Source: Streptomyces albus subsp. albus
GTDB taxonomy: Bacteria; Actinomycetota; Actinomycetes; Streptomycetales; Streptomycetaceae
Assembly: GCF_000719865.1 (NCBI RefSeq)
Contig: NZ_JOID01000003.1
Coordinates: 207,593-271,592 of the forward strand
Direction: 5' to 3'
DNA: 64,000 bases
How positions within the stretch are numbered: position 1 is the first letter of the stretch; every line of letters starts with the position of its first letter. The notes beneath the pieces were generated by a model. It made no database searches and was not told the origin of the DNA. It was given only the letters and a program-made list of their open reading frames with translations. Below, piece after piece: positions 19,207-29,349 of the stretch. Made by a program: the position numbers and the translations under genes.

Positions 19207-20249
19207 CCGGCAGCGCGGGACACCCCCGCCCGCCCGCGCGGGAGCGCGAGCCCGCCGCCCGGCCGCCCGGGCAGGCTCCCGAATGCGCCCGTCTGGCCGA
19301 GGAGTTGCGGGACCTGCGGAAGAGGACGGGGCTCAGCCTCGCGGCGCTGGCGGAGCGGACCCCCTACAGCAAGTCCTCCTGGGAGCGGTATCTCAACGGG
19401 AAGAAGCAGGTGCCGCGGCAGGCCGTGGAAGCGTTGTGCCGGCTCGCCGGGGAGCGCCCGGACCGGCTGCTCGTGCTGTGGGACCTGGCCGACGCCGAAT
19501 GGAGCGGCCGCGGAGCCTCCGTGACGACCCCGGCGGCGGCCGGAACGGCCGGCGGAGACACGGCTTCCGGAGGGACCGGTGCCGAAGGCACCGCTGCCGG
19601 AGAGATCGCGGCCGGAGAGACCGGGAACCGGGACGCCGGGGGAGCGGTGGCCGGACGACCGGCCGCCCCGGAGGCCGCCGGCGGCCTGTTCCGGTGGCCG
19701 TACCCGACCCGGCGGCGGACAGCCGTCCTCGCCGCCCTCTGCGTGACCGCCGCGGTCGCGGGCGCGCTGGCGCTCGGCGGCATCCGGCCCGGCGGCACCG
19801 AGCGGGAGGCAGCCGCGGGGAGTTCCACCTCCGCGACACCGAGCCCGCCGCCGCCGGGCTGCCGCGGCGCGGCGTGCGACGGCAAGGACCCGGAGAGCAT
19901 GGGCTGCGGGATCACCGTGCGGACCCTCGGCGGCCACCGCACGGCCCGGGGAGCGGGCATGGAGATCCGCTACAGCGAACGCTGCGGTGCCGCGTGGGCC
20001 CGGATCTGGCAGTCGCGCGTCGGGGACCGGGTCCGGATCACCGCCCCGGGCGGCCGTTTCCAGCAGGCCGCGGTGGCCGACCGGTACGACGCCGAGGGCT
20101 ATGTCTACACACCGATGATCGGAGCCGGAGTGCGGTCCGCCCTCCGTGCCTGCCACCTCCCGGCCCCGGGCGGGGAGCGCGAGTGCTTCGACACCACCGC
20201 GGACGGGGAGGAGACCGGGGATCCGGCCGCCGGCGCGGACGCGACCTGA
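19203..20249 (+). CDS. XRE HTH-transmembrane-DUF2690 protein
   Basis: 348 residues, paralogue of its neighbours. XRE helix-turn-helix at about 28-78 (GLSLAALAERTPYSKSSWER then YLNGKKQVPR), an Ala/Gly linker, a membrane segment at about 173-193, then an extracytoplasmic DUF2690 domain (about 219-335) with CRGAACDGKDPESMGCG at its start, further conserved GMEIRYSERCGAAWARI, and a late Cys pair. The cysteines probably form disulphides outside the cell. Coupled to the upstream gene by an ATGA overlap. Ligand and DNA target unknown. Confidence 0.82.
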   Translation: MTGSAGHPRPPAREREPAARPPGQAPECARLAEELRDLRKRTGLSLAALAERTPYSKSSWERYLNGKKQVPRQAVEALCRLAGERPDRLLVLWDLADAEWSGRGASVTTPAAAGTAGGDTASGGTGAEGTAAGEIAAGETGNRDAGGAVAGRPAAPEAAGGLFRWPYPTRRRTAVLAALCVTAAVAGALALGGIRPGGTEREAAAGSSTSATPSPPPPGCRGAACDGKDPESMGCGITVRTLGGHRTARGAGMEIRYSERCGAAWARIWQSRVGDRVRITAPGGRFQQAAVADRYDAEGYVYTPMIGAGVRSALRACHLPAPGGERECFDTTADGEETGDPAAGADAT

Positions 20250-20800
20250 CGGGCCGCGGCGCCCCCCGCCTTCGGGGCCCTCGGTCCGACGCCGTCAATC
20301 CCCGTATTCGCGCCACGCGTTGACCTGTTGACCCGTCGAGCCCTCGTGTCCCGGTGGGCGGCGGAGCCCGTCCCCTCCCCCGAGCAGGACGAGCTCCGCC
20401 TGCCTCCGAGCCTCTTCGTCCGCGTGTTCGGGATCAAGAGTCAGGGGTGCTCTGTGGCCCGGAGGTGACGGTTCCGGCACGTCGTGATCATGCTGTGCGC
20501 GGTGTGTCGGGAGTCGGTAACGGCTCGGCACGGCCGTGTCCCGGTCCCGCCCGGTCCCGCCCGGTCCCGCACCGTCCCTCGCCCGCGGCCCAACCCGTCC
20601 CGAACGGCACGGATGCGGGCGTACCGCCGCCGGTGCGGGGGGTGATCCGGGGCCCTCGCGTCCCGAACCGGGAACACCCGTGTCGCCGCCGTGGAGGAAC
20701 TGACATCCTGATCCCGAACATCCTTGACGGCAGGCGGTGTTACTGGGAGGTGCACCGCCGCCGGGTACGTGTGCACATGCGGGGGGAACAGGGGGAGGCA
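20250..20800. other. Spacer between XRE membrane genes
   Basis: 551 bases with no gene I can support. It contains three perfect 10-base repeats CCGGTCCCGC at 20541-20570 and two TTGACC sextets near 20320-20333 without a matching -10. The promoter of the third XRE gene is expected here, but I cannot place it. Confidence 0.5.
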
Positions 20801-21982
20801 ATGCCTCGTTGGAAGGTGCTGCCGGAGGAACTGGACCCGCAGATACGGGAGTTCACCGGACAGCTCCGCCGGATCGTCGAACTGAGCGGTCTGGGGGTCG
20901 GGTCCGTCGCGGACCGCACCGGCTACAGCAAGACCTCGTGGGACCGCTATCTGAACGGACGTCTGCTGCCGCCGCTCGGCGCCGTGGTGGCGCTGGCCGA
21001 GGTGACGGGCTACGCCATCGGGCCGCTCACGGCCCAGTGGGAGCGGGCCGAGGCGGCGTGGGCCCGCGCCGAGGCCGGGCAGGAGCCCGCCACGGAGCCG
21101 CCGCCGGACCCGGCGCCGGGCCGGACGGCGTCCGGGCACGCCCCGCCCGGACCCGGGCCGGAAGACGCGCCGCCCGGCCGGTCGACTCCCGGTCGCGGGA
21201 CACCCGGACGGCCGGCCGGTCATGCCGGTCCCGGCCGGACGGCTTCGGAGCGCCCGGACCCCGGGTATCCGACCCCGGACACCGTCGCGCTGTCCGTCGT
21301 GACCGCCCCGGCCGGGCCGGGCGGGGGCCGCGACGCGCGCTCCGGCTCCGGCCCGCGGCCCGGCGGCGGTGCCCGGCGTGCGCTGCTGTTCGGTCTCGGG
21401 CTGGCCGGGGCGCTGGCCGCGGCCGCCGGCGCGGTCTTCTTCCTCGACCTCGGTGACGATGCCCCGGCGGACGGCAAGGCCCGGGTCGCCACCACGCCGG
21501 CGTCCACCCCGGAGCAGGAGCGGACGGAACTCCCGGAGGGCGTCACCTGCTCCGGTGACGACTGCACGGGTGAGGACCCGGAGGAGCAGGGCTGCGGCGG
21601 CGAACATGCCGGTACGGTCACGGAGTTGCGGGTCGGCGCGGCGTTCGTCGAGATGCGGCACAGCGAGGTCTGCGGCGCGGTCTGGGCGCGGATCACCGAG
21701 GCGGCCCCCGGCGACTCGGTGCGGGTGGCCGTGGGAGAGCGGAGCGAGAGCTCGGAGGTCGCGGCCGGGACGGGGACACAGCCCGGGGTGACGGAGGCGT
21801 ACACCCGGATGGTGGCCGCCGAGCGGCCGTCCGACGCCGAGGTCTGCGCCACCACGGCCGCGGGCGAGAAGGGCTGCGCGCGGCCCGGCGCCGCGGAGGG
21901 CTCCGCGACGTCCGCCCCGCCGGGCGACGGGACCGGGACCGGGGCACCCCCGACCCCGGCAGCTCCGCCCGCCGAGGGGTAA
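20801..21982 (+). CDS. XRE HTH-transmembrane-DUF2690 protein
   Basis: 393 residues. MPRWKVLPEELDPQIREFTG leads into an XRE helix-turn-helix (about 20-65; GVGSVADRTGYSKTSWDRYL). A long Pro/Gly/Arg linker (about 85-190) precedes one membrane segment (LLFGLGLAGALAAAAGAVFF). The extracytoplasmic DUF2690 domain starts VTCSGDDCTGEDPEEQGCGG and has FVEMRHSEVCGAVWARITE, followed by a Pro/Gly tail. ATG 20801 has GGGGGAGG directly upstream. Third member of the local family but separately transcribed. Function unknown. Confidence 0.82.
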   Translation: MPRWKVLPEELDPQIREFTGQLRRIVELSGLGVGSVADRTGYSKTSWDRYLNGRLLPPLGAVVALAEVTGYAIGPLTAQWERAEAAWARAEAGQEPATEPPPDPAPGRTASGHAPPGPGPEDAPPGRSTPGRGTPGRPAGHAGPGRTASERPDPGYPTPDTVALSVVTAPAGPGGGRDARSGSGPRPGGGARRALLFGLGLAGALAAAAGAVFFLDLGDDAPADGKARVATTPASTPEQERTELPEGVTCSGDDCTGEDPEEQGCGGEHAGTVTELRVGAAFVEMRHSEVCGAVWARITEAAPGDSVRVAVGERSESSEVAAGTGTQPGVTEAYTRMVAAERPSDAEVCATTAAGEKGCARPGAAEGSATSAPPGDGTGTGAPPTPAAPPAEG

Positions 21983-23555
<1,573 letters not shown>

Positions 23556-23603
23556 TCCCCGCCCCGGACCGGCCCCCGGCCGGTCCCGGCATCTCCCGGC
23601 GGC

Positions 23604-23636
23604 CCGCCGCCCGGTCCGTGACACGACCGGCGGCGG
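23604..23636 (+). terminator. Hairpin after mdh
   Basis: CCGCCG-C-CCGGTC pairs with GACCGG-CGGCGG (12 bp with a one-base bulge) around an 8-base loop, 48 bases after the mdh stop and before a convergent gene. Confidence 0.6.
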
Positions 23637-23712
23637 CCCGCCGTGGTTCCGGCACCGGCCGGAACTCGCAGTGCCGGATCTCCCGGTGCCGGGATGCCCA
23701 GTGCCGGAACTC

Positions 23713-24270
23713 TCAGTGCCGGCCCGGCTGGTAGACGCCCGGCAGGGCCCGGGTGGTCACGGCGATCCGGTTCCAGGCGTTGATGGTGAGGATGAGCCCG
23801 ATGAGCTGGGCGAGCTGGGGCTCGTCGAACTGCGCGGCGGCCCGCTCGTAGACCTCGTCCGGGACCCCGCCGGGCAGCAGGGTGACCGCCTCGGTGAGGG
23901 CGAGCGCCGCCCGCTCCTGCTCCGTGTAGTAGCCGGTGGCCTCCTCCCAGGCGCTCAGCAGGTAGATGCGGTCCTCGCGCTCGCCGGCGGCGCGGGCGTC
24001 CTTGGTGTGCATGTCCAGGCAGAAGGCGCAGTGGTTGAGCTGTGAGGCGCGGATCTTGACGAGCTCCGCCAGCACCGGGTCCACGCCCTCATTGGCGGCC
24101 CGGTCGAGGGCCACCATGGCCCGGTAGACCCCGGGGGCCAGCTTCGGCAGATTCATCCGGGGTCCCCCGAGGGAGTCCCCCGCAGTGCCGCTTTTTCCCG
24201 CGGTGCCGGCCGCGCCGGTCCCGTTCCCCGCTGCCGTGTTGGTCTCGATCTCGGTCGTCGTGTTCGTCAT
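23713..24270 (-). CDS. AhpD/carboxymuconolactone decarboxylase-like protein
   Basis: 185 residues. Alkylhydroperoxidase D-like fold with the redox motif HCAFCLDMHTKDAR (Cys81, Cys84, His88), which in AhpD family members relays electrons or reduces peroxides. The C-terminal half (GGVPDEVYERAAAQFDEPQ; LIGLILTINAWNRI) is standard. The first 38 residues are Thr/Gly/Ala-rich and not part of the fold; MNLPKLAPGVY at 24156, with a GGGGGA nearby, is a credible alternative start. Divergent from an ABC importer. The physiological peroxide is unknown. Confidence 0.82.
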   Translation of the reverse strand: MTNTTTEIETNTAAGNGTGAAGTAGKSGTAGDSLGGPRMNLPKLAPGVYRAMVALDRAANEGVDPVLAELVKIRASQLNHCAFCLDMHTKDARAAGEREDRIYLLSAWEEATGYYTEQERAALALTEAVTLLPGGVPDEVYERAAAQFDEPQLAQLIGLILTINAWNRIAVTTRALPGVYQPGRH

Positions 24271-24411
24271 GACAGGAACGCTACGGGGCGGGTGGCGCAG
24301 ACGGATGGGCCATTTCACCAGTCTGTGTACGGGCCAATCGCCGTGCGCCCGAAGGAGGTTGGCGGCACACCCGGCCGCCCCGGCGGCATTCGGCCATGGC
24401 TGTGCGCGCCA

Positions 24412-24440
24412 TTGACGTGCTCCGGCGAGCGCTCTACGTT
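24412..24440 (+). promoter_or_regulatory. Housekeeping-type promoter of ABC operon
   Basis: TTGACG, a 17-base spacer, then TACGTT, close to the sigma-70/HrdB consensus. The expected start site is near 24447, about 105 bases before the solute-binding protein ATG. Confidence 0.6.
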
Positions 24441-24551
24441 CGTTTCGCTTTCCGCACATTCGTGCACAGAGCGAACGCGTGGTGCATGTTCCCCGCGGAC
24501 ATTCGGGGCGGAACCACCGGCTATCACCGGTCCTCACACTCGGGAGTCTTC

Positions 24552-25523
24552 ATGCACCACCGGCTTTCCGGACTCGTCATCGCGGCGGCCACCGCCGTCG
24601 CGCTGGCCGGATGCGGTTCCTCGGCATCCTCCGACGGCGGCGCCGAGACGGGGGAGGGCGGCACCGCGCAGGTGAAGGTCGGCGTCATCCCGATCCTCGA
24701 CGTCGCCCCCCTCTACCTGGGCGAGAAGAAGGGCTTCTTCAAGGAACGGGGCATCGAACTCACGCTGGAGAGCGGTCAGGGCGGCGCGGTCATCGTGCCC
24801 GGCGTGGTGAGTGGCCAGTTCCAGTTCGGCTTCTCCAATGTGACCTCCCTGATGGTTGCCCACTCCCAGGGCGTGCCGATCCAGTCGGTCGCCAACGGCG
24901 TGGCCTCCACCGGCAAGGACGGCGCCGACTTCGGCGGCGTGGCGGTGGCGAAGGACAGCGGGATCAAGTCGGCGAAAGACCTCGCCGGCAAGAAGGTCGC
25001 CGTCAACACGCTGAAGAACATCAGCGACACCGCCGTCCGCCAGTCGGTGCGCGAGGCCGGCGGCGATCCGAAGGACATCGAGTTCACCGAGCTCGCCTTC
25101 GACCAGATGCCCGCCGCGCTCTCCGAGGGCCGCGTCGAGGCAGCCTTACTGGTCGAGCCCGCGCTCTCCATCGCCAAGGCCCAGGGCGCCCGCGTCATCG
25201 CCTCCAGCTTCGTCGACGCCGCCCCCGACCTGACCGTGGCCACGTACTTCACCTCCGACAAGACCGCCCGGGAGCACCCGGAGCTGGTGAAGAAGTTCAC
25301 CGAGGCGATGAACGAGTCCCTGCGGTACGCCGACGAACACCCGGACGAGGTCCGCGAGATCCTCGGCAGCTACACCAAGATCGACGCCAAGCTGGCGGAG
25401 TCCCTGACGCTGCCGCGCTGGCCCACCGGGACCAACCGCGAATCGATCGAGAAGCTGGCCGAACTCGGCCGGAAGGACGGCGTGTTCACCAAGACCCCCG
25501 ATCTGGACGCTCTCTTCCGATGA
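24552..25523 (+). CDS. ABC importer lipoprotein (NMT1/SsuA-like)
   Basis: 323 residues. Signal peptide with lipobox LAGC (VALAGCGSS) marks a lipid-anchored solute-binding protein. The mature domain is NMT1/SsuA-like (VGVIPILDVAPLYLGEKKGFF; GQFQFGFSNVTSLMVAHSQG; DLAGKKVAVNTLKN), the fold used for sulfonates, nitrate, taurine, riboflavin or thiamine-precursor uptake. The substrate cannot be read from sequence. First gene of a four-gene import operon: it overlaps the first permease by ATGA. Confidence 0.88.
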   Translation: MHHRLSGLVIAAATAVALAGCGSSASSDGGAETGEGGTAQVKVGVIPILDVAPLYLGEKKGFFKERGIELTLESGQGGAVIVPGVVSGQFQFGFSNVTSLMVAHSQGVPIQSVANGVASTGKDGADFGGVAVAKDSGIKSAKDLAGKKVAVNTLKNISDTAVRQSVREAGGDPKDIEFTELAFDQMPAALSEGRVEAALLVEPALSIAKAQGARVIASSFVDAAPDLTVATYFTSDKTAREHPELVKKFTEAMNESLRYADEHPDEVREILGSYTKIDAKLAESLTLPRWPTGTNRESIEKLAELGRKDGVFTKTPDLDALFR

Positions 25524-26338
25524 CCTCCACCACCCTGCCGGGGGAGACGGGCACGGCCGTCCCCGGCCGCCTCGGCCCGGCGCTGCGCGGCCTCGCCGGA
25601 CTCGCCGGCCTGGCCGCGCTGCTCCAGGCGCTGCCGCTCACCGGCCTCGTCTCCCCCGACTACCTGCCCACCACCACCTCCATCCTCGGCGCGTTCACCG
25701 GACTGCTCGGCGACCCGGCGTTCTGGACCGCGCTCGGCGACACCCTGACCGGCTGGGCCCTCGGCCTGGCCATCGCCGTCACCGCCGGCGTCGCGCTCGG
25801 CATCGTCATCGGCTCCGTACCCCTGCTGCGCGCGGTCACGGCCTCCACCATCGAGTTCCTGCGGCCGATCCCGTCCGTCGCGCTCATCCCGGTGGCCGTG
25901 CTGCTCTACGGCACCGACCTCCGCTCCACCCTGCTGCTGGTCGTGTACGCCGCCTTCTGGCAGGTGCTCGTCCAGGTGCTGGCCGGCGTCCACGACGTCG
26001 ACCCGGTGGCCGACGACACCGCGCACAGCTACCGGCTCGGCCGCTGGGGCCGCGTCCGGTACGTGCTGTGGCCCACCGCCCTGCCCTACGTCATGACCGG
26101 GGTGCGGCTGGCCGCGGCCGTCGCGCTCGTCCTCGCCGTCACCGCCGAACTCATCATCGGCACCCCGGGCCTGGGCAAGCGGCTCGCCGTCGCGCAGAGC
26201 TCCGGCGCCGTCCCCGAGGTGTACGCCCTCGTCCTCGTCACGGGACTGCTCGGCGTGGCGATCAACCTCGTGGCCCGCGCGGTCGAACGGCGCACGCTCT
26301 TCTGGCACCAGTCGGTCCGCGGGAAGGAGCCGTCATGA
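25520..26338 (+). CDS. ABC importer permease (SsuC/TauC-like) 1
   Basis: 272 residues, about six membrane helices. The BPD_transp_1 coupling loop is near residues 185-200 (LGRWGRVRYVLWPTALPYVM). EFLRPIPSVALIPVAVLLYG is the conserved SsuC-type loop. ATGA overlaps on both sides couple it to the binding protein and to the second permease. Two different permease genes imply a heterodimeric channel. Confidence 0.88.
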   Translation: MTSTTLPGETGTAVPGRLGPALRGLAGLAGLAALLQALPLTGLVSPDYLPTTTSILGAFTGLLGDPAFWTALGDTLTGWALGLAIAVTAGVALGIVIGSVPLLRAVTASTIEFLRPIPSVALIPVAVLLYGTDLRSTLLLVVYAAFWQVLVQVLAGVHDVDPVADDTAHSYRLGRWGRVRYVLWPTALPYVMTGVRLAAAVALVLAVTAELIIGTPGLGKRLAVAQSSGAVPEVYALVLVTGLLGVAINLVARAVERRTLFWHQSVRGKEPS

Positions 26339-27117
26339 CCATCTCCTCGGTGGCCAAACGGGTCCTGACCGTCCTCGGTCTGCCCGCCGCCCTCATCACC
26401 GTCTGGTGGTTCGCCACGGCCGACAGTACCGACTTCTACTTCCCCGCGCTGCGGGACATCCTCGCCGCCTTCGGCACCGTCTGGACCGGGGAGCGGCTCA
26501 CCACCGACGTGCTGCCCAGCCTCCTCCGGCTCGCCGGGGGCTACCTCCTCGCCTCCGCCGCCGGCATCGCGCTCGGCGTGCTCATCGGCACCCGGCAGGC
26601 CGTGCGCGACGTCCTCGAACCCGTCCTGGAACTCTTCCGGGCCATCCCGCCGCCCGTCCTCGTCCCCGTGATCATGCTGTTCGCGGGCATCGGCGACACC
26701 ATGAAGATCCTGGTCATCGCCAGCGGCTGCCTCTGGCCGGTGCTGCTCAACACCGTCGAGGGCGTGCGCTCCGCCGACGAGGTGCTGAGCGACACCTGCC
26801 GCGCCTACGGCATCACCGGCGCCGCCCGGCTCCGGCACTTCGTGCTCCCCGGGGCCGGACCGCAGATCGTCACCGGCATGCGGCAGGCGCTGTCCATCGG
26901 GATCATCCTGATGGTCATCAGCGAGATGTTCGCCGCCAGCAACGGCCTGGGCTTCACCGTCGTGCAGTTCCAGCGCGGCTTCGCCATCCCCGAGATGTGG
27001 AGCGGCGTCCTGCTCCTCGGCGTCCTCGGTTTCCTGCTCTCCCTGCTCTTCCGGCTCGTGGAGAACCGGGCCCTCGCCTGGTACCACGGCCTGCGCCGGG
27101 CCCAGAGGTCGTCATGA
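26335..27117 (+). CDS. ABC importer permease (SsuC/TauC-like) 2
   Basis: 260 residues, paralogue of the first permease. ELFRAIPPPVLVPVIMLFAG and the coupling loop AYGITGAARLRHFVLPGAGP are conserved. Its TGA stop overlaps an ATG at 27114 that opens a short out-of-frame reading frame rather than the ATPase, see findings. Partner of the permease encoded at 25520-26338. Confidence 0.88.
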   Translation: MTISSVAKRVLTVLGLPAALITVWWFATADSTDFYFPALRDILAAFGTVWTGERLTTDVLPSLLRLAGGYLLASAAGIALGVLIGTRQAVRDVLEPVLELFRAIPPPVLVPVIMLFAGIGDTMKILVIASGCLWPVLLNTVEGVRSADEVLSDTCRAYGITGAARLRHFVLPGAGPQIVTGMRQALSIGIILMVISEMFAASNGLGFTVVQFQRGFAIPEMWSGVLLLGVLGFLLSLLFRLVENRALAWYHGLRRAQRSS

Positions 27118-27172
27118 CCACCGGCACCGCCACCGTCACCCCGGCCGGCCCGTTTCCACCGAGGAGGCGTCG

Positions 27173-28048
27173 ATGCTCGACGTACAAGGTCTGCGCAAGA
27201 CCTACACCGCCCGCGGCCGCACCGTCGAGGCGGTCCGCGACCTGACCTTCCACATCGCGCCCGGCGAACTCGTCTGCCTCGTCGGCCCGTCCGGCTGCGG
27301 CAAGACCACCCTGCTCAAGTGCATGGCCGGGCTGCTCACCCCGACCGGCGGCGAGGTGCGGCTGCGGGGCGAGCCCGTGACCGGGCCGCCGGAGGGCATG
27401 GCCGTCGTCCTCCAGGAGTACGGCCGCTCCCTCTTCGCCTGGATGAACGTCCACGACAACGTGGGCCTGCCGCTGCGCCGCAAGAAGATGTCCAAGGCGC
27501 GCCGCGAGGAACTCGTCGACCGCGCGCTGGAGCTGGTCGGCCTGGCCGACGCCCGCGACGCGTACCCCTGGCAGCTCTCCGGCGGGATGCAGCAGCGTGT
27601 CGCCATCGCCCGTGCCGTGGCCTACGAGCCCCAAGTGCTGCTGATGGACGAGCCGTTCGCGGCCGTTGACGCGCAGACCCGTGCCGAGCTGGAGGATCTC
27701 ATCCGCCGGCTCTGGCACGAGCTGGGCGTGACGGTGCTGTTCGTCACCCACGACATCGACGAGGCCGTCTACCTCGGGCAGAAGACGATCATCCTCTCCA
27801 AGTCGCCCACCGTGGTGCAGGAGGAGCTCGTCATCGACCTCCCAGACGAGCGCGACCAGCTCCACACCCGCTCCAGCGCCCGCTTCGGCGAACTGCGCGC
27901 CCACGTCTACGAGCAGATCCAGCGCGCCAAGAACGGCGCCGCGCCGGAGAAGGCGGCGGGGAAGGCGTCCGAGAAGGCCGTGGAGCGGCCGGACGGTACG
28001 GAGCACGCGGAGCGGCGGGCGGAACCGGAGCGGGTGGAGAAGGCGTAG
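27173..28048 (+). CDS. ABC importer ATPase (SsuB/TauB-like)
   Basis: 291 residues. Walker A GPSGCGKT (38-45), Q-loop VLQEYGRSLF, signature LSGGMQQ (135-141), Walker B VLLMDE (155-160) and switch His193 in THDIDEAV are all intact, so this is an active ATPase. After about residue 250 a charged Ala/Glu/Lys/Arg tail continues to the end. ATG 27173 has GAGGAGG 5 bases upstream. Completes the importer. Confidence 0.9.
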   Translation: MLDVQGLRKTYTARGRTVEAVRDLTFHIAPGELVCLVGPSGCGKTTLLKCMAGLLTPTGGEVRLRGEPVTGPPEGMAVVLQEYGRSLFAWMNVHDNVGLPLRRKKMSKARREELVDRALELVGLADARDAYPWQLSGGMQQRVAIARAVAYEPQVLLMDEPFAAVDAQTRAELEDLIRRLWHELGVTVLFVTHDIDEAVYLGQKTIILSKSPTVVQEELVIDLPDERDQLHTRSSARFGELRAHVYEQIQRAKNGAAPEKAAGKASEKAVERPDGTEHAERRAEPERVEKA

Positions 28049-28209
28049 CGTCCGGGGAAGGCGGAGAGCCCGGCGGCCGGGCCGGGGAAGGCGCGAAGAC
28101 GGTGCGAGGACGGCGCGAGGCTCCTGCTTGACACCCGAATCCGCGGAGTCCTGGCGTCCGCCCGGGATCTGGGCGTGATTCGCGCAGGTCAACGGGGGCA
28201 AGGAGAACG

Positions 28210-29052
28210 ATGACGGACAGCGGTACGGGCAGCGGCACGGCCGGCGGCACCGGCGGCGACACGGGCGGCGGCCCCGACGGCGGGCGCGGCCCCCACTTCG
28301 TCCAGTCGCTGGAACGCGGCCTCGCCGTGATCCGGACGTTCAGCGCCGAGACCCCCGAACTGACCCTCACGGACGTCGCCAAGGCCACCGGTCTCAGCCG
28401 GGCCGCGGCCCGCCGCTTCCTGCTGACCCTGGCCGATCTGGGCTATGTGCGCTCCGACGGCCGGCTGTTCCGGCTCACCCCCCGGGTCCTCGACCTGGGT
28501 TACCCGTATCTGTCCAGCCTCTCGCTGGCCGATGTGGCGGCGCCGCACCTCGAACAACTCGTCGCCGCCGTGCGCGAGTCCTCCTCGGCGGCCGTCCTCG
28601 ACGGCGAGGACATCGTGTACGTCAGCCGGGTGCCCACCCGCCGGATCATGACCGTGTCCATCAGCATCGGCACCCGTTTCCCGGCCTACGCCACCTCCCT
28701 CGGACGGGTGCTGCTCGCGGGTCTCCCGCCCGCCGAGCGGGAGGCGTTCCTGGAGCGGGCCCGGCTCGCCCCGCTCACCCCCCGGACGATCACCTCCCGG
28801 GAGGAGCTGGCGGCCGAGCTGGCGACGGTGCGGGAGCAGGGCTGGAGCATCGTCGACCAAGAGCTGGAGCTCGGCCTGATCTCGGTCGCCGCGCCGGTCC
28901 ACGACGAGCAGGGGCGCGTGGTCGCGGCCGTCAACGTCTCCACCCACGCCAGCCGGGCCACCCCCGAGTCGATCCGGCAGGACCTGGTGCCGGCCCTGCT
29001 GGACACCGCCGCGGGCATCGAGGCCGATCTGCACAAGAACAGCCGCACCTGA
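28210..29052 (+). CDS. IclR-family regulator (PcaR/PobR-like)
   Basis: 280 residues. A Gly/Thr/Asp-rich leader (1-28) precedes the winged helix-turn-helix (about 30-95; FVQSLERGLAVIRTF, LTLTDVAKATGLSRAAARRF). The IclR effector domain follows (about 105-275; PAYATSLGRVLLAG, GLISVAAPVHDEQGRVVAAV). FVQSLERGL is typical of the PcaR/PobR branch that controls aromatic-acid catabolism. AAGGAG lies 6 bases before ATG. It directly follows the ABC operon and may control it. Its 3' end is the apparent source of degenerate repeats downstream. Confidence 0.88.
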   Translation: MTDSGTGSGTAGGTGGDTGGGPDGGRGPHFVQSLERGLAVIRTFSAETPELTLTDVAKATGLSRAAARRFLLTLADLGYVRSDGRLFRLTPRVLDLGYPYLSSLSLADVAAPHLEQLVAAVRESSSAAVLDGEDIVYVSRVPTRRIMTVSISIGTRFPAYATSLGRVLLAGLPPAEREAFLERARLAPLTPRTITSREELAAELATVREQGWSIVDQELELGLISVAAPVHDEQGRVVAAVNVSTHASRATPESIRQDLVPALLDTAAGIEADLHKNSRT

Positions 29053-29340
29053 GCCGGACCGCGCCGCCGGTGCGCCCCGGGGCCGCGCCCGTCGATGGGT
29101 CCCGTGGTCCCGGGAGGACCCGCACCGCCGCGGGCATCGGGCCGGCCCGCGTAAGAACAGCCGCGCTGAGCCGGGCCTGCCGCCCGGGCGCCCGGGTCCG
29201 CCCCGGGCAGGTCCATGGCCGTGGAGAACCCCGCACCGCCGCGGGCACCGCCGCCCCGTTCGAGGAACAGCCGGCCGCCAACCCGCTACAGAACAGTCCC
29301 ACTTGTGCCGGGCCGCGCCGCCGGGTGCGCCCCGGTAGGG
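29004..29340. repeat. Three decayed tandem copies of the IclR gene 3' end
   Basis: The last about 50 coding bases of the IclR gene plus following sequence recur twice downstream with drift. CACCGCCGCGGGCA occurs at 29004, 29123 and 29234, and A(A/G)GAACAGCCG at 29035, 29153 and 29263. The period is about 110-119 bases. Copies two and three are non-coding and fill the gap up to the MocR gene. Confidence 0.75.
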
Positions 29341-29349
29341 TCCGTGGGC

